Source of the DNA: Bacillota bacterium
GTDB taxonomy: Bacteria; Bacillota; Clostridia; DSM-8532
Direction of reading: 5' to 3'
Length of the DNA stretch: 51,303 bases
Assembly: GCA_022702935.2 (NCBI GenBank)
Contig: JAKIML020000114.1
Span: 1-51,303 of the forward strand
How positions within the stretch are numbered: the stretch's first letter is position 1; each line of letters opens with the position of its first letter. Position numbers and translations under genes: made by a program. The notes beneath the pieces were generated by a model that saw only the letters and a program-made list of their open reading frames with translations, had not been told where the DNA came from and made no database searches. Positions 25,070-33,621 of the stretch are shown one piece after another.

Positions 25070-26914
25070 GTGGTATTCAGCATGGCGATTGAACGCATTA
25101 TCGGCATCGATTTTGGAACGAGCACCACTGTTGTTAAGGTAAAGACATATGAAGACGGAAGACCCATGGGCGCCAGAGAGATGTCGGATTATGTTCGCTT
25201 TGATAACAAGGCTACAGTTCCGACTTTAGTTTATAAGACAAACGATGGAAGATACCTTGTGGGCTATGAGGCTGAAAATGCAGCCGTCAAGGGTGTTCTA
25301 TGCCAGAATTTTAAGTTGAATCTATCCGATGCTTCTCCGGAAATCCGCCAGGAAGCCATATTCTACTCCGAATTATTCTTCAAATACCTCTATGACGAAT
25401 ACAGCAATCAGAAATCCTATTTCCCCGCCTGCGACACCGAAACAACCTATGTCAGTTATCCCGCCAAATGGTCCGATGACTTAAGAACCATGATGACCGG
25501 CATAGCCGTGAAGGCGGGGTTTAAAAATGTTAAGGGGCTTGATGAGCCGACAGCGGCCATTCATGCCGTGATGGTGCAGGAAGCCGGGAGGCTTAATCTT
25601 GAAGGCCGTGATTCGTTAAATATTCTGATGATTGATATGGGGGCCGGCACCACGGACCTGGTTTTATGCACCTATACACCCTCGGGGGAATCCAGGGTGC
25701 GTATCCTTGAAACCTGGCCCAAGGCTGACAGTACCTGTCTTTTTGGCGGCCGAGAAATCGATGAGGCCCTTTGTGAGTACATAAAATCCTTTCTCGCAGA
25801 ATGCGGGCTCCCAAACACCAGCAATTTCAAGCAAAAATACCTGGACAAGTGCAAGGCCTGGAAAGAGAACAATGTATCGCCCATTCTCAGGGAGAGGGAG
25901 GGTGTTGTTCGTTTTTGCGGTTTTATTGACGCCATGCTTTCCATGCTGGATGTGGATATGGATTTTCCACCCCTTTCAAGGGATGGGCTGGAAACCATGT
26001 TAAGCGATTATTTATCCCAGTTTCCAGGGATGATCTCCGATTGTCTTGCCAGCGCTGGCTTTGATGGTTCAAGACTTGACTACGTCATATTAACCGGCGG
26101 CCACAGCCAATGGTATTTTGCCGAGGAGATTCTTTCAGGGGCGCTCACCCGGTTTGGCAATCCCCATATACCCAGGATAAAAGCCGAACCGTCAAGAATC
26201 GTTAAAATGGCCATCCCCCAGGAGACGGTTGCGGCGGGGCTGGTATACCAGAAGCTGAATGCTTCTCCTGTCCGGGCTGCGGCCTCTGGGGCGCAGAATA
26301 CAATGGATGGCGGGGGATACGGGTCGGAAGGTCCATCCCCCAAGGAAGCTGTTGAACACCGGCCCACGAATGCATATACCGCAACCATGGTTGCTCCCGG
26401 AATAGGTACCTATCCCACTATAGCCGCGGGAACTTCCGGAAATACGATCCGTCCTGCGGTTCCCTCAAATGCTACTCCACCCATACGCTCCATTCAGTGC
26501 AGAATGGCTGGCATTGGAAACCATCTGGTGGCTGCGGTGAAGGGGGTTAAAAAGGAGAACGAAGCCAGCGTTTATGCCGTGACCGGAACCCTGAACCTGT
26601 TTGGGGACAGGATGGAATTTGATGTTGACACCCACAAGCATCCCACCTATTCAAAAAACAAGCATATTGTCTTATCCTACGCGTTGATAAAGAACGTAAA
26701 GAAAAGATACGCCGCGGCTTTCACCGCAGAGGAGACGCTCGCGTCAGCCATACCCTACTATGCGCTTGGAAAACTGATAGCAAAGGGCAACAAAAGCCTG
26801 ATGATTGAATATAACATTGACGCTCAATACATATTTACCTTCGACACTAAAGGCGAGGCTGAGGAAATGCTCGCATTTATCAGCAAGAAGGCCGCCGAAT
26901 GCAAAGGGAGATAG
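25070..26914 (+). CDS. Hsp70-like actin-fold ATPase with C-terminal PH-like domain (operon gene 1)
   Basis: 614 residues. Seen: the phosphate-1 loop IGIDFGTSTTVVKVK, phosphate-2 MIDMGAGTTDLVLC (about 185-199) and the adenosine motif VILTGGHSQW (about 338), which together define the actin/Hsp70 ATPase fold to about residue 400. There is no DnaK-type substrate-binding domain. Instead a Pro/Gly/Thr-rich linker (about 400-470) leads to a beta-rich C-terminal module of about 130 residues; a PH- or GRAM-like fold is my guess from its pattern. The GTG at 25070 has GGAG 10 bases upstream; the ATG at 25082 (MAIERIIG), matching the paralogue, is an alternative start. No specific function is recognised. 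It probably works with the HerA-type ATPase downstream. Confidence 0.85.
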   Translation: MVFSMAIERIIGIDFGTSTTVVKVKTYEDGRPMGAREMSDYVRFDNKATVPTLVYKTNDGRYLVGYEAENAAVKGVLCQNFKLNLSDASPEIRQEAIFYSELFFKYLYDEYSNQKSYFPACDTETTYVSYPAKWSDDLRTMMTGIAVKAGFKNVKGLDEPTAAIHAVMVQEAGRLNLEGRDSLNILMIDMGAGTTDLVLCTYTPSGESRVRILETWPKADSTCLFGGREIDEALCEYIKSFLAECGLPNTSNFKQKYLDKCKAWKENNVSPILREREGVVRFCGFIDAMLSMLDVDMDFPPLSRDGLETMLSDYLSQFPGMISDCLASAGFDGSRLDYVILTGGHSQWYFAEEILSGALTRFGNPHIPRIKAEPSRIVKMAIPQETVAAGLVYQKLNASPVRAAASGAQNTMDGGGYGSEGPSPKEAVEHRPTNAYTATMVAPGIGTYPTIAAGTSGNTIRPAVPSNATPPIRSIQCRMAGIGNHLVAAVKGVKKENEASVYAVTGTLNLFGDRMEFDVDTHKHPTYSKNKHIVLSYALIKNVKKRYAAAFTAEETLASAIPYYALGKLIAKGNKSLMIEYNIDAQYIFTFDTKGEAEEMLAFISKKAAECKGR

Positions 26915-26916
26915 AC

Positions 26917-28623
26917 ATGGCCATTGAAAGAGTTATTGGGATTGATTTCGGGACGAGCACCTCGGTCATCAAGGTCAAGACCTACAAGGACAACGAGCCG
27001 TTGGGTATTGCAAACGCTGTCGAGTATGTCCGTTTCGACAATAAGGACTCGCTGCCGACACTGGTTTATGAGACAAGCGAGGGAAAATACCTCATTGGAT
27101 ATGAGGCCGAGAATGCCGCGGTTAAGGGCGTATTGCATCAGAATTTTAAGATGAACCTGCTCAACGCTCATTTAAGGGATGAGGCTGTCAAACTAACACG
27201 CATATTCTTCAAGCACATGTTTGATGAATATAACGAGCAAAAGGCCTATTTTCCGGCCTGTGACACCGAAACCACCTACATAAGCTATCCCGCTAAATGG
27301 CCTGAGGAGCTGCGGACATTAATGCTGAGCATCGCTCGGGAAGCTGGTTTTAATAATGTCAAAGGCCTTGATGAGCCTACGGCGGCCATCCATACCGTCA
27401 TGGTGCAGGAGAGCGGGAAGCTTGATATGGAGGGCCGGGACTCGGTCAATATCCTGATGATCGATATGGGCGCCGGCACCACTGATCTTGTGCTTTGCCG
27501 CTATGCGCCAAATCAGGATAAGCACATTGAGATATTGAACACCTGGCCCAAGGACGACAGTCTGTGTCTTTTTGGCGGGCGTGAAGTGGATGAGGCCCTT
27601 TGTGAGTATGTTAAAGCCTATCTCATTGAATGCGAGCTGCCTAATACCAAGAACTTTAAAGAAAAATATCTGGACAAATGCAAGACTTGGAAGGATGCCA
27701 ACCTGTCACCCATCTTAAGCGATAAGAATGGGGTTGTAAGGTATTGCGGGTTTATTGATGCCCTTCTTTCCATGCTTGACGTGGATACGGAGTTCCCACC
27801 CCTTGCGAGAAGCGACTTTGAGAATATGCTTGCCGGATACCTCACCCAGTTCCCTAAAATGGTGGACGATTGCCTTAAGGATATTGGTTTCAATGGCAGA
27901 GAGGTGGATTATGTTATCCTGACGGGCGGCCACAGCCAGTGGTATTTCACCAACGAGATACTGGACGGAACGCTGACACGGTTTGGAAACCCGGATCTCC
28001 CGAGAATACGGACAAATCCCAACAGAATTATCAGGCTGTCAAGGCCCCAGGAGACCGTTGCTCTCGGTCTTGTATTTCAGAAGATTGCTATCATGCATGA
28101 AAGGGCGTGCATTCATTGCGGTAAGAAAATTGCCGTCACAGACCCGTTCTGCGGATATTGCGGACGCAGAAATGACAGGAGCATAGAAGCGGCTAAGCAA
28201 CCAGATAAACCTGCTCAAGCCGAGATCTTCTGCGGACACTGCGGCAAGAAAATCCCTCAGGATTCGATTTTCTGCGGTTATTGCGGGAACTCTCCCACTC
28301 AGGAAAGAGCGGTCATGCAGACTGAACTGCCCAAGCAAACCCTGATAACTATTGCCAGGGAGTCCCAGTATATATGTGCGGCCTGCAGCTATAAAGTCGT
28401 TGTAAACGGGATTGATTACGGAAAAATCCCGGTGGGTCAAACCAAGATCGTGCCATCCACGACTAAGATAGCCACAGTCGAAATATTGTGTACCACCATC
28501 CTGATGACCAATCATAGGGTAAGGCTTAAATTGAAGCTCGGTAAAAACCCGAGGATTAATTTTAAGCTGCAGTACGGGGGTGCCATTGAATACTTCATTC
28601 GGGATGCGGAGCTTATTGAATAA
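26917..28623 (+). CDS. Hsp70-like actin-fold ATPase with C-terminal zinc ribbons (operon gene 2)
   Basis: 568 residues, beginning 2 bases after the previous gene. The first 400 residues are a close paralogue of gene 1, with the same IGIDFGTST, MIDMGAGTTDLVLC and LTGGHSQW motifs and long shared stretches such as GYEAENAAVKGVL. The C-terminal part is unrelated: two double-CxxC zinc ribbons (from about residues 396 and 437, each CxxCG...FCGYCG), a further CxxC (ICAACSYKV), and a final beta-rich segment. The start at 26917 follows GGGAG that overlaps the end of gene 1. Tandem duplication followed by swapping of C-terminal modules is the likely history. The zinc ribbons suggest protein or nucleic-acid docking. 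Confidence 0.85.
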   Translation: MAIERVIGIDFGTSTSVIKVKTYKDNEPLGIANAVEYVRFDNKDSLPTLVYETSEGKYLIGYEAENAAVKGVLHQNFKMNLLNAHLRDEAVKLTRIFFKHMFDEYNEQKAYFPACDTETTYISYPAKWPEELRTLMLSIAREAGFNNVKGLDEPTAAIHTVMVQESGKLDMEGRDSVNILMIDMGAGTTDLVLCRYAPNQDKHIEILNTWPKDDSLCLFGGREVDEALCEYVKAYLIECELPNTKNFKEKYLDKCKTWKDANLSPILSDKNGVVRYCGFIDALLSMLDVDTEFPPLARSDFENMLAGYLTQFPKMVDDCLKDIGFNGREVDYVILTGGHSQWYFTNEILDGTLTRFGNPDLPRIRTNPNRIIRLSRPQETVALGLVFQKIAIMHERACIHCGKKIAVTDPFCGYCGRRNDRSIEAAKQPDKPAQAEIFCGHCGKKIPQDSIFCGYCGNSPTQERAVMQTELPKQTLITIARESQYICAACSYKVVVNGIDYGKIPVGQTKIVPSTTKIATVEILCTTILMTNHRVRLKLKLGKNPRINFKLQYGGAIEYFIRDAELIE

Positions 28624-28661
28624 ACACCCAAATATTAATCTGATAATCAGGAGGTTTGTCT

Positions 28662-29048
28662 ATGGTTATTCCCGTTAAGTTGATTCCCTATCTTCTTGTG
28701 TTGGGTGGTCTTATTATGCTACTCAGCGGAGAGGATATACCGGCTGCGTTGCTCTGTCTGCTGGTTGGCGGCGTCTGGCTCTTTTTCAAATACAAGGGCA
28801 AGAGCAGCTCAAGTGAAACCACCGCCAGCCCATACAGCAGTGCTTCATCCTATCAGAGACCGGAAGAGTCTCCGATAAGTTACACCCCCGTAAATTCTGC
28901 GCCTGCCAGCGCTTCTTATCAGCAGACTGTGAGCCAGGCCAATGCGGGGACAACCGGTACATCGGACGCAGTTATCTGCCCCAACTGCAATTTCCAGGTG
29001 GCGGGCGGAATGTCCTTCTGTTCCAAATGCGGCACAAAGGTAAGATAA
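28662..29048 (+). CDS. Membrane-anchored zinc-ribbon protein (operon gene 3)
   Basis: 128 residues, not assigned to a named family. Seen: two closely spaced hydrophobic segments (about 5-19 and 24-41), a Ser/Pro/Thr/Tyr-rich low-complexity linker (45-100) and a C-terminal zinc ribbon (CPNCNFQ...FCSKCG). AGGAGG lies 7 bases before the ATG at 28662. The ribbon resembles those of gene 2, so this protein may tether the Hsp70-like partner or the HerA ATPase to the membrane. The linker probably keeps the ribbon mobile in the cytoplasm. Confidence 0.75.
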   Translation: MVIPVKLIPYLLVLGGLIMLLSGEDIPAALLCLLVGGVWLFFKYKGKSSSSETTASPYSSASSYQRPEESPISYTPVNSAPASASYQQTVSQANAGTTGTSDAVICPNCNFQVAGGMSFCSKCGTKVR

Positions 29049-29075
29049 ACCGGATAGAGTAAATGGAGATTGAAT

Positions 29076-31703
29076 ATGCAAGATAATATTGATACCGGCA
29101 TAAAAGATATTTTCAGTGCGATAGACAGAAGCAGCATGCACATGCCCGTCGAGATCTCCGTACCCAATAATTTCTACCAGCAGTTGCTGGATTTTTTCCT
29201 GGAGAGGGGATACCTCAACACCATTCAGGAGCGGGAAAGATTTGTGGACTTTCGCGCCATGGGAGGGACCGAGCGCAAGGATATCACCTGGCTCAAGGTC
29301 ACACGCCTGCCCATCCATCCCAATGAACTGAAGGAATACGATCTCCTGTCCCGGTGGCAGAGTGTTCTTTCCACCCTTCACACCTGGGGGCACCGCCTGG
29401 TTTTCCTGTTTCAGCGAAGAAATGGGGAAACCCATATTTACCTGGGCACCACGGCGCTGTCCCGGAATGCCAACGCAAAGCAGGCCTTAGAGCAATTCAA
29501 GGAGGCCGCCATGAGCGGTATGCCCGGCATAGAGCTATACCCGCTTTTGTCAAAGAGCGAGCAGCTTGAGTTTGCCGATTCGCTGGCCGATAATTCGGCC
29601 ATTGGTGCTGTTACCGGTATCCCTTCATTAAGACGGAATTCCCAGTTCGGTATCCTGCAGACTCTGGACCAGTTGGCTTTCGGCATCAGGGATATCAACG
29701 GTATCGATCGGGATTTCTCGCTTATGGTGGTGGCAGATCCGGTGGAGGATCAGGAGATATCACGCACCATCAGCAATTTCAGGAGGCTTGGCAGCGAGAT
29801 TCATCTCGATGTGATGAGAAGTGTCACCGAAACTGAGACCCTCAACGAGTCCAAAACGTCCAATGTAGGCATCGGAGCCATTATCAGTTCACTAGGAACC
29901 ATTCTGCACATCCCGGTTCTGTCCATGATGAACGGCATGTTCAACAAATCAGTAACCAAAGCCGCCGGCAGTTCCAAGTCGGTAGTCACCCAGTACTTGG
30001 ACAAATTCGCCCAATACGCCGAGGAAGTGACCGATAAGCACTGCACCCGGTTGAGCAAGGGCAGAAACCTGGGCTTCTGGAACGCCGGTATCTACGTGCT
30101 CGGAAAATCCAACAAGGATATTACCACCGTCATGGGCATGTTGCGCGCCATCTATTCAGGTGATGAAAGCTTTGTGGAGCCCATCAGGGTACATCTTTTG
30201 AATGACAAATCAGGCGCTTTGGACATTGTCCGGCGATGCGACCTGATACCGCTGGTCAGCGATAAATTGTCTCCCGAGGATCAAAAGAGGGATTGGAACA
30301 TCCTTGGAAGGATATATCAGTATGTGAGTACGCCGCTTAACACCGAGGAGCTGTCCATTGCCACCTCTCTTCCACGGCGCGATGTTCCGGGCCTGCGTTT
30401 TGTCAAGACCTCGGTGCGTTTTGCCAACAACCCCGCCCGGGTGGACGGGGATACCATCTGTCTTGGCAGAGTGGTGGACACGGGCGTGGTTCAGAACAAC
30501 GAATACAGGATCGATCCTAACGCCCTTGTAAGGCATGCCATTGTTGCAGGAAGCACGGGCAGCGGTAAATCCACAACCTGCAAGACCATCATCCGGGAGG
30601 TTCTGAACAGGGATATACCCGTCATGATCATTGAGCCCGCCAAGGATGATTACGTCCGCTGGGCCATGGCCTGGAACAAGAAGATTGATGCCGATGATAC
30701 GCTGTCTGATGAGGAGAAGGAAAGAAAGAAATTTCAAATCTATATGCCCGGGGTGGAGACTCTGGACGGTGTCAGGTTCAACAGGCTCAAGCTCAATCCG
30801 TTCCATCCTGCATCCGTCAAGGGCGCGCCCATTGATATGATGACGCGTTGTGAACAGGTTACAGCCCTCATTAACGCCAGCCTGCCCACTGCCGATGTGT
30901 TGCCTGTGCTTATCGACGAATCACTGTACAAGTATGTGTATGAGCAAGTGGGAGAGGCCTTCTTAAGCGGCGATATGCCGCCCCTTGAGGATTATCCCAG
31001 GCTTGACGGCGTTATTGATACAGCAAAAAGGGTTCTGGCTGCCCGGGGCTATGACAAAAAGGTTCAGGACGATATCCGGGCTGCGCTGGAAACCCGCTTT
31101 TCCTATCTGACCAGGGGTAAGCGCGGCAACATCCTGAACGTCAACCGCTCCACCGATTATGATCAGCTTTTTAACCGTCCCGTGGTCATCAATATCAGCA
31201 AGATTGCCAATGCCAAGGATAAGGCGCTGATTATGTCCATACTGACGCTGGCCCTTTACGAATACAGGATTTCGGCCTACACCTACGACAGTGAATACCG
31301 AAGCAAGGCACAGCAAAACAAGCTGCTTCATCTGGCCGTGGTGGAGGAGGCGCATAACCTGCTTCTTAAGCCATCCTCGGATTCCAGCAACAGCGGTAAC
31401 CCGCAGCAGGTGGTGGCAGACTTGTTCAGCAATATGCTCTCTGAGATCCGAAGCTACGGCCAGGGCATGATGATAGTGGATCAAATTCCCACAAGGCTTG
31501 TACCCGATGCCATTAAGAATACCAATTATAAGATTGTGCACAGACTGACGGCACCCGACGACTGCGCGGTCATGGCTGCCGGACTGGCCCTGCGTGAGGA
31601 TCAGCAAATGGTCATTCCCGCCCTGAGCGTGGGCGATGCCATCATATGCGGAGACCTGGACGATGCAGCGGCATGGGTTCGATTAAACAAACCTAACCAT
31701 TAA
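29076..31703 (+). CDS. HerA-type ATPase (FtsK/HerA superfamily, DUF87-like; operon gene 4)
   Basis: 875 residues, the largest gene of the operon. Seen: a long N-terminal region (about 1-440) without recognised motifs. It includes a Gly/Ile-rich, possibly membrane-touching stretch (IGAIISSLGTILHIPVLSMM, about 267-286). The RecA-like core follows, with Walker A GSTGSGKSTT (about 493) and Walker B LHLAVVEEAHNLL (about 752). The QIPTRLVPDAIKNTNYKIVH segment matches the conserved glutamine/arginine region of HerA hexamers. Such proteins move DNA or protein through a ring. The ATG follows GGAG by 7 bases. There is no NurA or nuclease gene nearby, unlike DNA-repair HerA, so a different use is likely. 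Confidence 0.87.
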   Translation: MQDNIDTGIKDIFSAIDRSSMHMPVEISVPNNFYQQLLDFFLERGYLNTIQERERFVDFRAMGGTERKDITWLKVTRLPIHPNELKEYDLLSRWQSVLSTLHTWGHRLVFLFQRRNGETHIYLGTTALSRNANAKQALEQFKEAAMSGMPGIELYPLLSKSEQLEFADSLADNSAIGAVTGIPSLRRNSQFGILQTLDQLAFGIRDINGIDRDFSLMVVADPVEDQEISRTISNFRRLGSEIHLDVMRSVTETETLNESKTSNVGIGAIISSLGTILHIPVLSMMNGMFNKSVTKAAGSSKSVVTQYLDKFAQYAEEVTDKHCTRLSKGRNLGFWNAGIYVLGKSNKDITTVMGMLRAIYSGDESFVEPIRVHLLNDKSGALDIVRRCDLIPLVSDKLSPEDQKRDWNILGRIYQYVSTPLNTEELSIATSLPRRDVPGLRFVKTSVRFANNPARVDGDTICLGRVVDTGVVQNNEYRIDPNALVRHAIVAGSTGSGKSTTCKTIIREVLNRDIPVMIIEPAKDDYVRWAMAWNKKIDADDTLSDEEKERKKFQIYMPGVETLDGVRFNRLKLNPFHPASVKGAPIDMMTRCEQVTALINASLPTADVLPVLIDESLYKYVYEQVGEAFLSGDMPPLEDYPRLDGVIDTAKRVLAARGYDKKVQDDIRAALETRFSYLTRGKRGNILNVNRSTDYDQLFNRPVVINISKIANAKDKALIMSILTLALYEYRISAYTYDSEYRSKAQQNKLLHLAVVEEAHNLLLKPSSDSSNSGNPQQVVADLFSNMLSEIRSYGQGMMIVDQIPTRLVPDAIKNTNYKIVHRLTAPDDCAVMAAGLALREDQQMVIPALSVGDAIICGDLDDAAAWVRLNKPNH

Positions 31704-31720
31704 AAGGGGGGGGACTCGGT

Positions 31721-32275
31721 ATGACTAAAATCGGCCTTATCATCGCCGGAGGAGCCGTTGTTCTCGGTGCCGCCGCCGTTACCGGATATTGGCTTTACAA
31801 AAGAGGTCTCAGGGCCAAAGCCGAAAAAATGGCAGAGGAGAAGAGCAGGGAAGAGTTTGGGGCTTGTGCTTCTGCTTTCTCAGGGCTTTACGAGCCGCTG
31901 TACATGATGGCAAAAGGAATTTCGAAATACAGACCCGGCGTGGTTGGGGACTGGGCCGCACGGACAGCCAATCTTAAGGATGCCCCTTACTATCGCCAAA
32001 TGTGGGATTCGAGGTTTCCGGATTCCTCGGAATGGGATAAAGAAACGGGGACGGCCAGGCTTAACGAGCTTTTAGATTTCGTGCTTTCCACGGGCGTTTG
32101 CAGGGACGACACAGTTGAAATCGTTGTGGATGGCGATACCTACAAGAGATATACGACCATGGATGGAGAAATGATTGAGGCGGGAAGCCCGGCTGTTGTG
32201 AAATCGGGTTATTGGTTTAAGGATGATGTCATTTTAGAAAAAGGAATCATAGAAAAGAAGACAGAAGGGGTGTGA
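31721..32275 (+). CDS. Membrane-anchored protein of unknown function (operon gene 5)
   Basis: 184 residues, not recognised. Seen: one N-terminal membrane helix (about 4-26, rich in Gly/Ala) followed by a basic stretch, giving an inside-facing anchor. A soluble domain follows with many aromatic and acidic residues (YYRQMWDSRFPDSSEWD) and a beta-rich end. A run of G residues (GGGGGGG) serves as its ribosome site. It lies 17 bases after the HerA gene and 4 bases before the metallopeptidase-like gene, so the three are surely co-expressed. Confidence 0.7.
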   Translation: MTKIGLIIAGGAVVLGAAAVTGYWLYKRGLRAKAEKMAEEKSREEFGACASAFSGLYEPLYMMAKGISKYRPGVVGDWAARTANLKDAPYYRQMWDSRFPDSSEWDKETGTARLNELLDFVLSTGVCRDDTVEIVVDGDTYKRYTTMDGEMIEAGSPAVVKSGYWFKDDVILEKGIIEKKTEGV

Positions 32276-32279
32276 GGCC

Positions 32280-32987
32280 ATGAGTTTGTTCGGTACAAAC
32301 GACATAAGAAACGACCTGGGAGATGAATTATTAAGAAGACCCGAGATCCCCGAAACCAAGGACTATTCTGGTGAAAAAAGCTTTTTCGAGGCTTTTGCCG
32401 ATGCTTTAAGGGCTTTTATTGATTCGCTCAGGGAAGCCCTTGGCGGAGAGAGCAGCAGCGAAGCCAGGGAAGTGAATGAAACCCTTGCCGAGAAAGCTTC
32501 GGATGTAATGGCTGAGGTCTTTGACGAAAGGACCCTGCGAGAATGGGGAACCATGAGCATGGAGCAGCGTGAGGCCAAGCTCAGCGAATACTACAGCAAG
32601 CTCGGCGAAGCGCTGGGCATCAATGCGCGTGGAGTCATCATCGAAGACTGTGCCGTAACGGCAGGAGTGGGCGTGTTGGGCTACAACAGCGGCGACGGCT
32701 ATCTTCATATCGATTACAGGAACCTTCAGGACCCGTCAAGGCTTATTGATGTTTTGAACACCACCACCCACGAGGCGCGTCATCAGCTTCAGGTTGAGGC
32801 CATTGCCGACCCATCCCGATTCCCTGAGATTTCTCCCGGTCTTATTGCCGAATGGGAGCATAATATGCGAAACTATGATAATGGCGCTTTTGGCTACGAG
32901 AGTTATTACAACCAGGCTGTTGAGGCTGACGCAAGAGCCTTTGCAACCGATGTTATTAATGGTTACATAGCCAAATTGGGGCTGTAA
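32280..32987 (+). CDS. Probable HExxH zinc metallopeptidase (operon gene 6)
   Basis: 235 residues. Seen: TTTHEARHQLQVEA (HExxH, first His about residue 164) and, about 45 residues later, AVEADARAFATD, whose Glu could be the third zinc ligand of a gluzincin-type site. A helical N-terminal region (about 30-120) precedes the catalytic part. There is no signal peptide. I cannot place it in a named peptidase family. Small HExxH domains also occur in toxins and in regulatory proteases, so either is possible. It sits between two unknown genes of the same operon with 4- and 18-base gaps. Confidence 0.68.
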   Translation: MSLFGTNDIRNDLGDELLRRPEIPETKDYSGEKSFFEAFADALRAFIDSLREALGGESSSEAREVNETLAEKASDVMAEVFDERTLREWGTMSMEQREAKLSEYYSKLGEALGINARGVIIEDCAVTAGVGVLGYNSGDGYLHIDYRNLQDPSRLIDVLNTTTHEARHQLQVEAIADPSRFPEISPGLIAEWEHNMRNYDNGAFGYESYYNQAVEADARAFATDVINGYIAKLGL

Positions 32988-33005
32988 GTGAAGGGAGATG
33001 ATGAA

Positions 33006-33332
33006 ATGCTGGATAATAAAATCGTCAGAGAAAGACTGTTAAACGATTTTGACTGCAAGGCCTCCCAGGTGGACGGGGTGGTCGATAAAATCAGCAAGAT
33101 GGCGCCGGATATTTATGCCGCATTCGAATCCTGGTTCAATACGGGCGTCATACAGGAAATAGAGGTGGAAGGCTATACCGTTGCCTCACTGCTTGCGACA
33201 AAGAAGAATTTGAACATTGTGGGCGCCTACTTAACCCTGGACTGGCTCAGAAGAGAGCCCCAGCGGGCGAAGCTGGCACTGAGCCAACCCGAGATCGCCA
33301 ACTCGGTGATAACAAAGAAGATTGTGAAATAG
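33006..33332 (+). CDS. Small helical protein of unknown function (operon gene 7)
   Basis: 108 residues, not recognised. Seen: mostly helical, charged, with no membrane segment and no cysteine pair; a segment FDCKASQVDGVVDKISKM is followed by WFNTGVIQEIEVEGYTVASLL. The ATG at 33006 has AAGGGAG 8 bases upstream; the frame opens earlier at a GTG directly after the previous stop. It is the last gene of the operon. Size and position would suit an adaptor or an inhibitor of the preceding metallopeptidase-like protein, which is speculation. Confidence 0.65.
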   Translation: MLDNKIVRERLLNDFDCKASQVDGVVDKISKMAPDIYAAFESWFNTGVIQEIEVEGYTVASLLATKKNLNIVGAYLTLDWLRREPQRAKLALSQPEIANSVITKKIVK

Positions 33333-33432
33333 GGTTTCTTTTTAAAGTCAAAGCAACAAAAGGCCATGGTGCTCTCATCTGATAAGCCTCCGCAGGAGCT
33401 GATGAATGTTGTAATGCGAGATTGCAGATCGA

Positions 33433-33504
33433 ACGAGGTAAAAGCAGCCGGACGCTGCTTTTAGTCGGCACGCGCCTGGACGGCGCGATTGCCAGCGCCC
33501 TCGT
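33433..33504. ncRNA. Candidate three-way-junction RNA structure after the Hsp70-HerA operon
   Basis: ACGAGG (33433-33438) pairs with CCTCGT (33499-33504), enclosing two hairpins. One joins AAAAGCAGC (33440-33448) to GCTGCTTTT (33454-33462); the other joins CGCGCC (33471-33476) to GGCGCG (33482-33487). The first hairpin could act as a terminator on either strand. The rest of the gap 33333-33621 between the convergent operon and gltX holds no convincing gene. Confidence 0.35.
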
Positions 33505-33621
33505 GAGAGCTAAAGCGAGCATTATCAACTTCCTGCGACGAGGACAGATGGAAGATGACAACACCATGGCTTGTTTTACTGTAATAAGCCAACCCTTCTT
33601 AAGTTTTGCTCAATTCAATGC

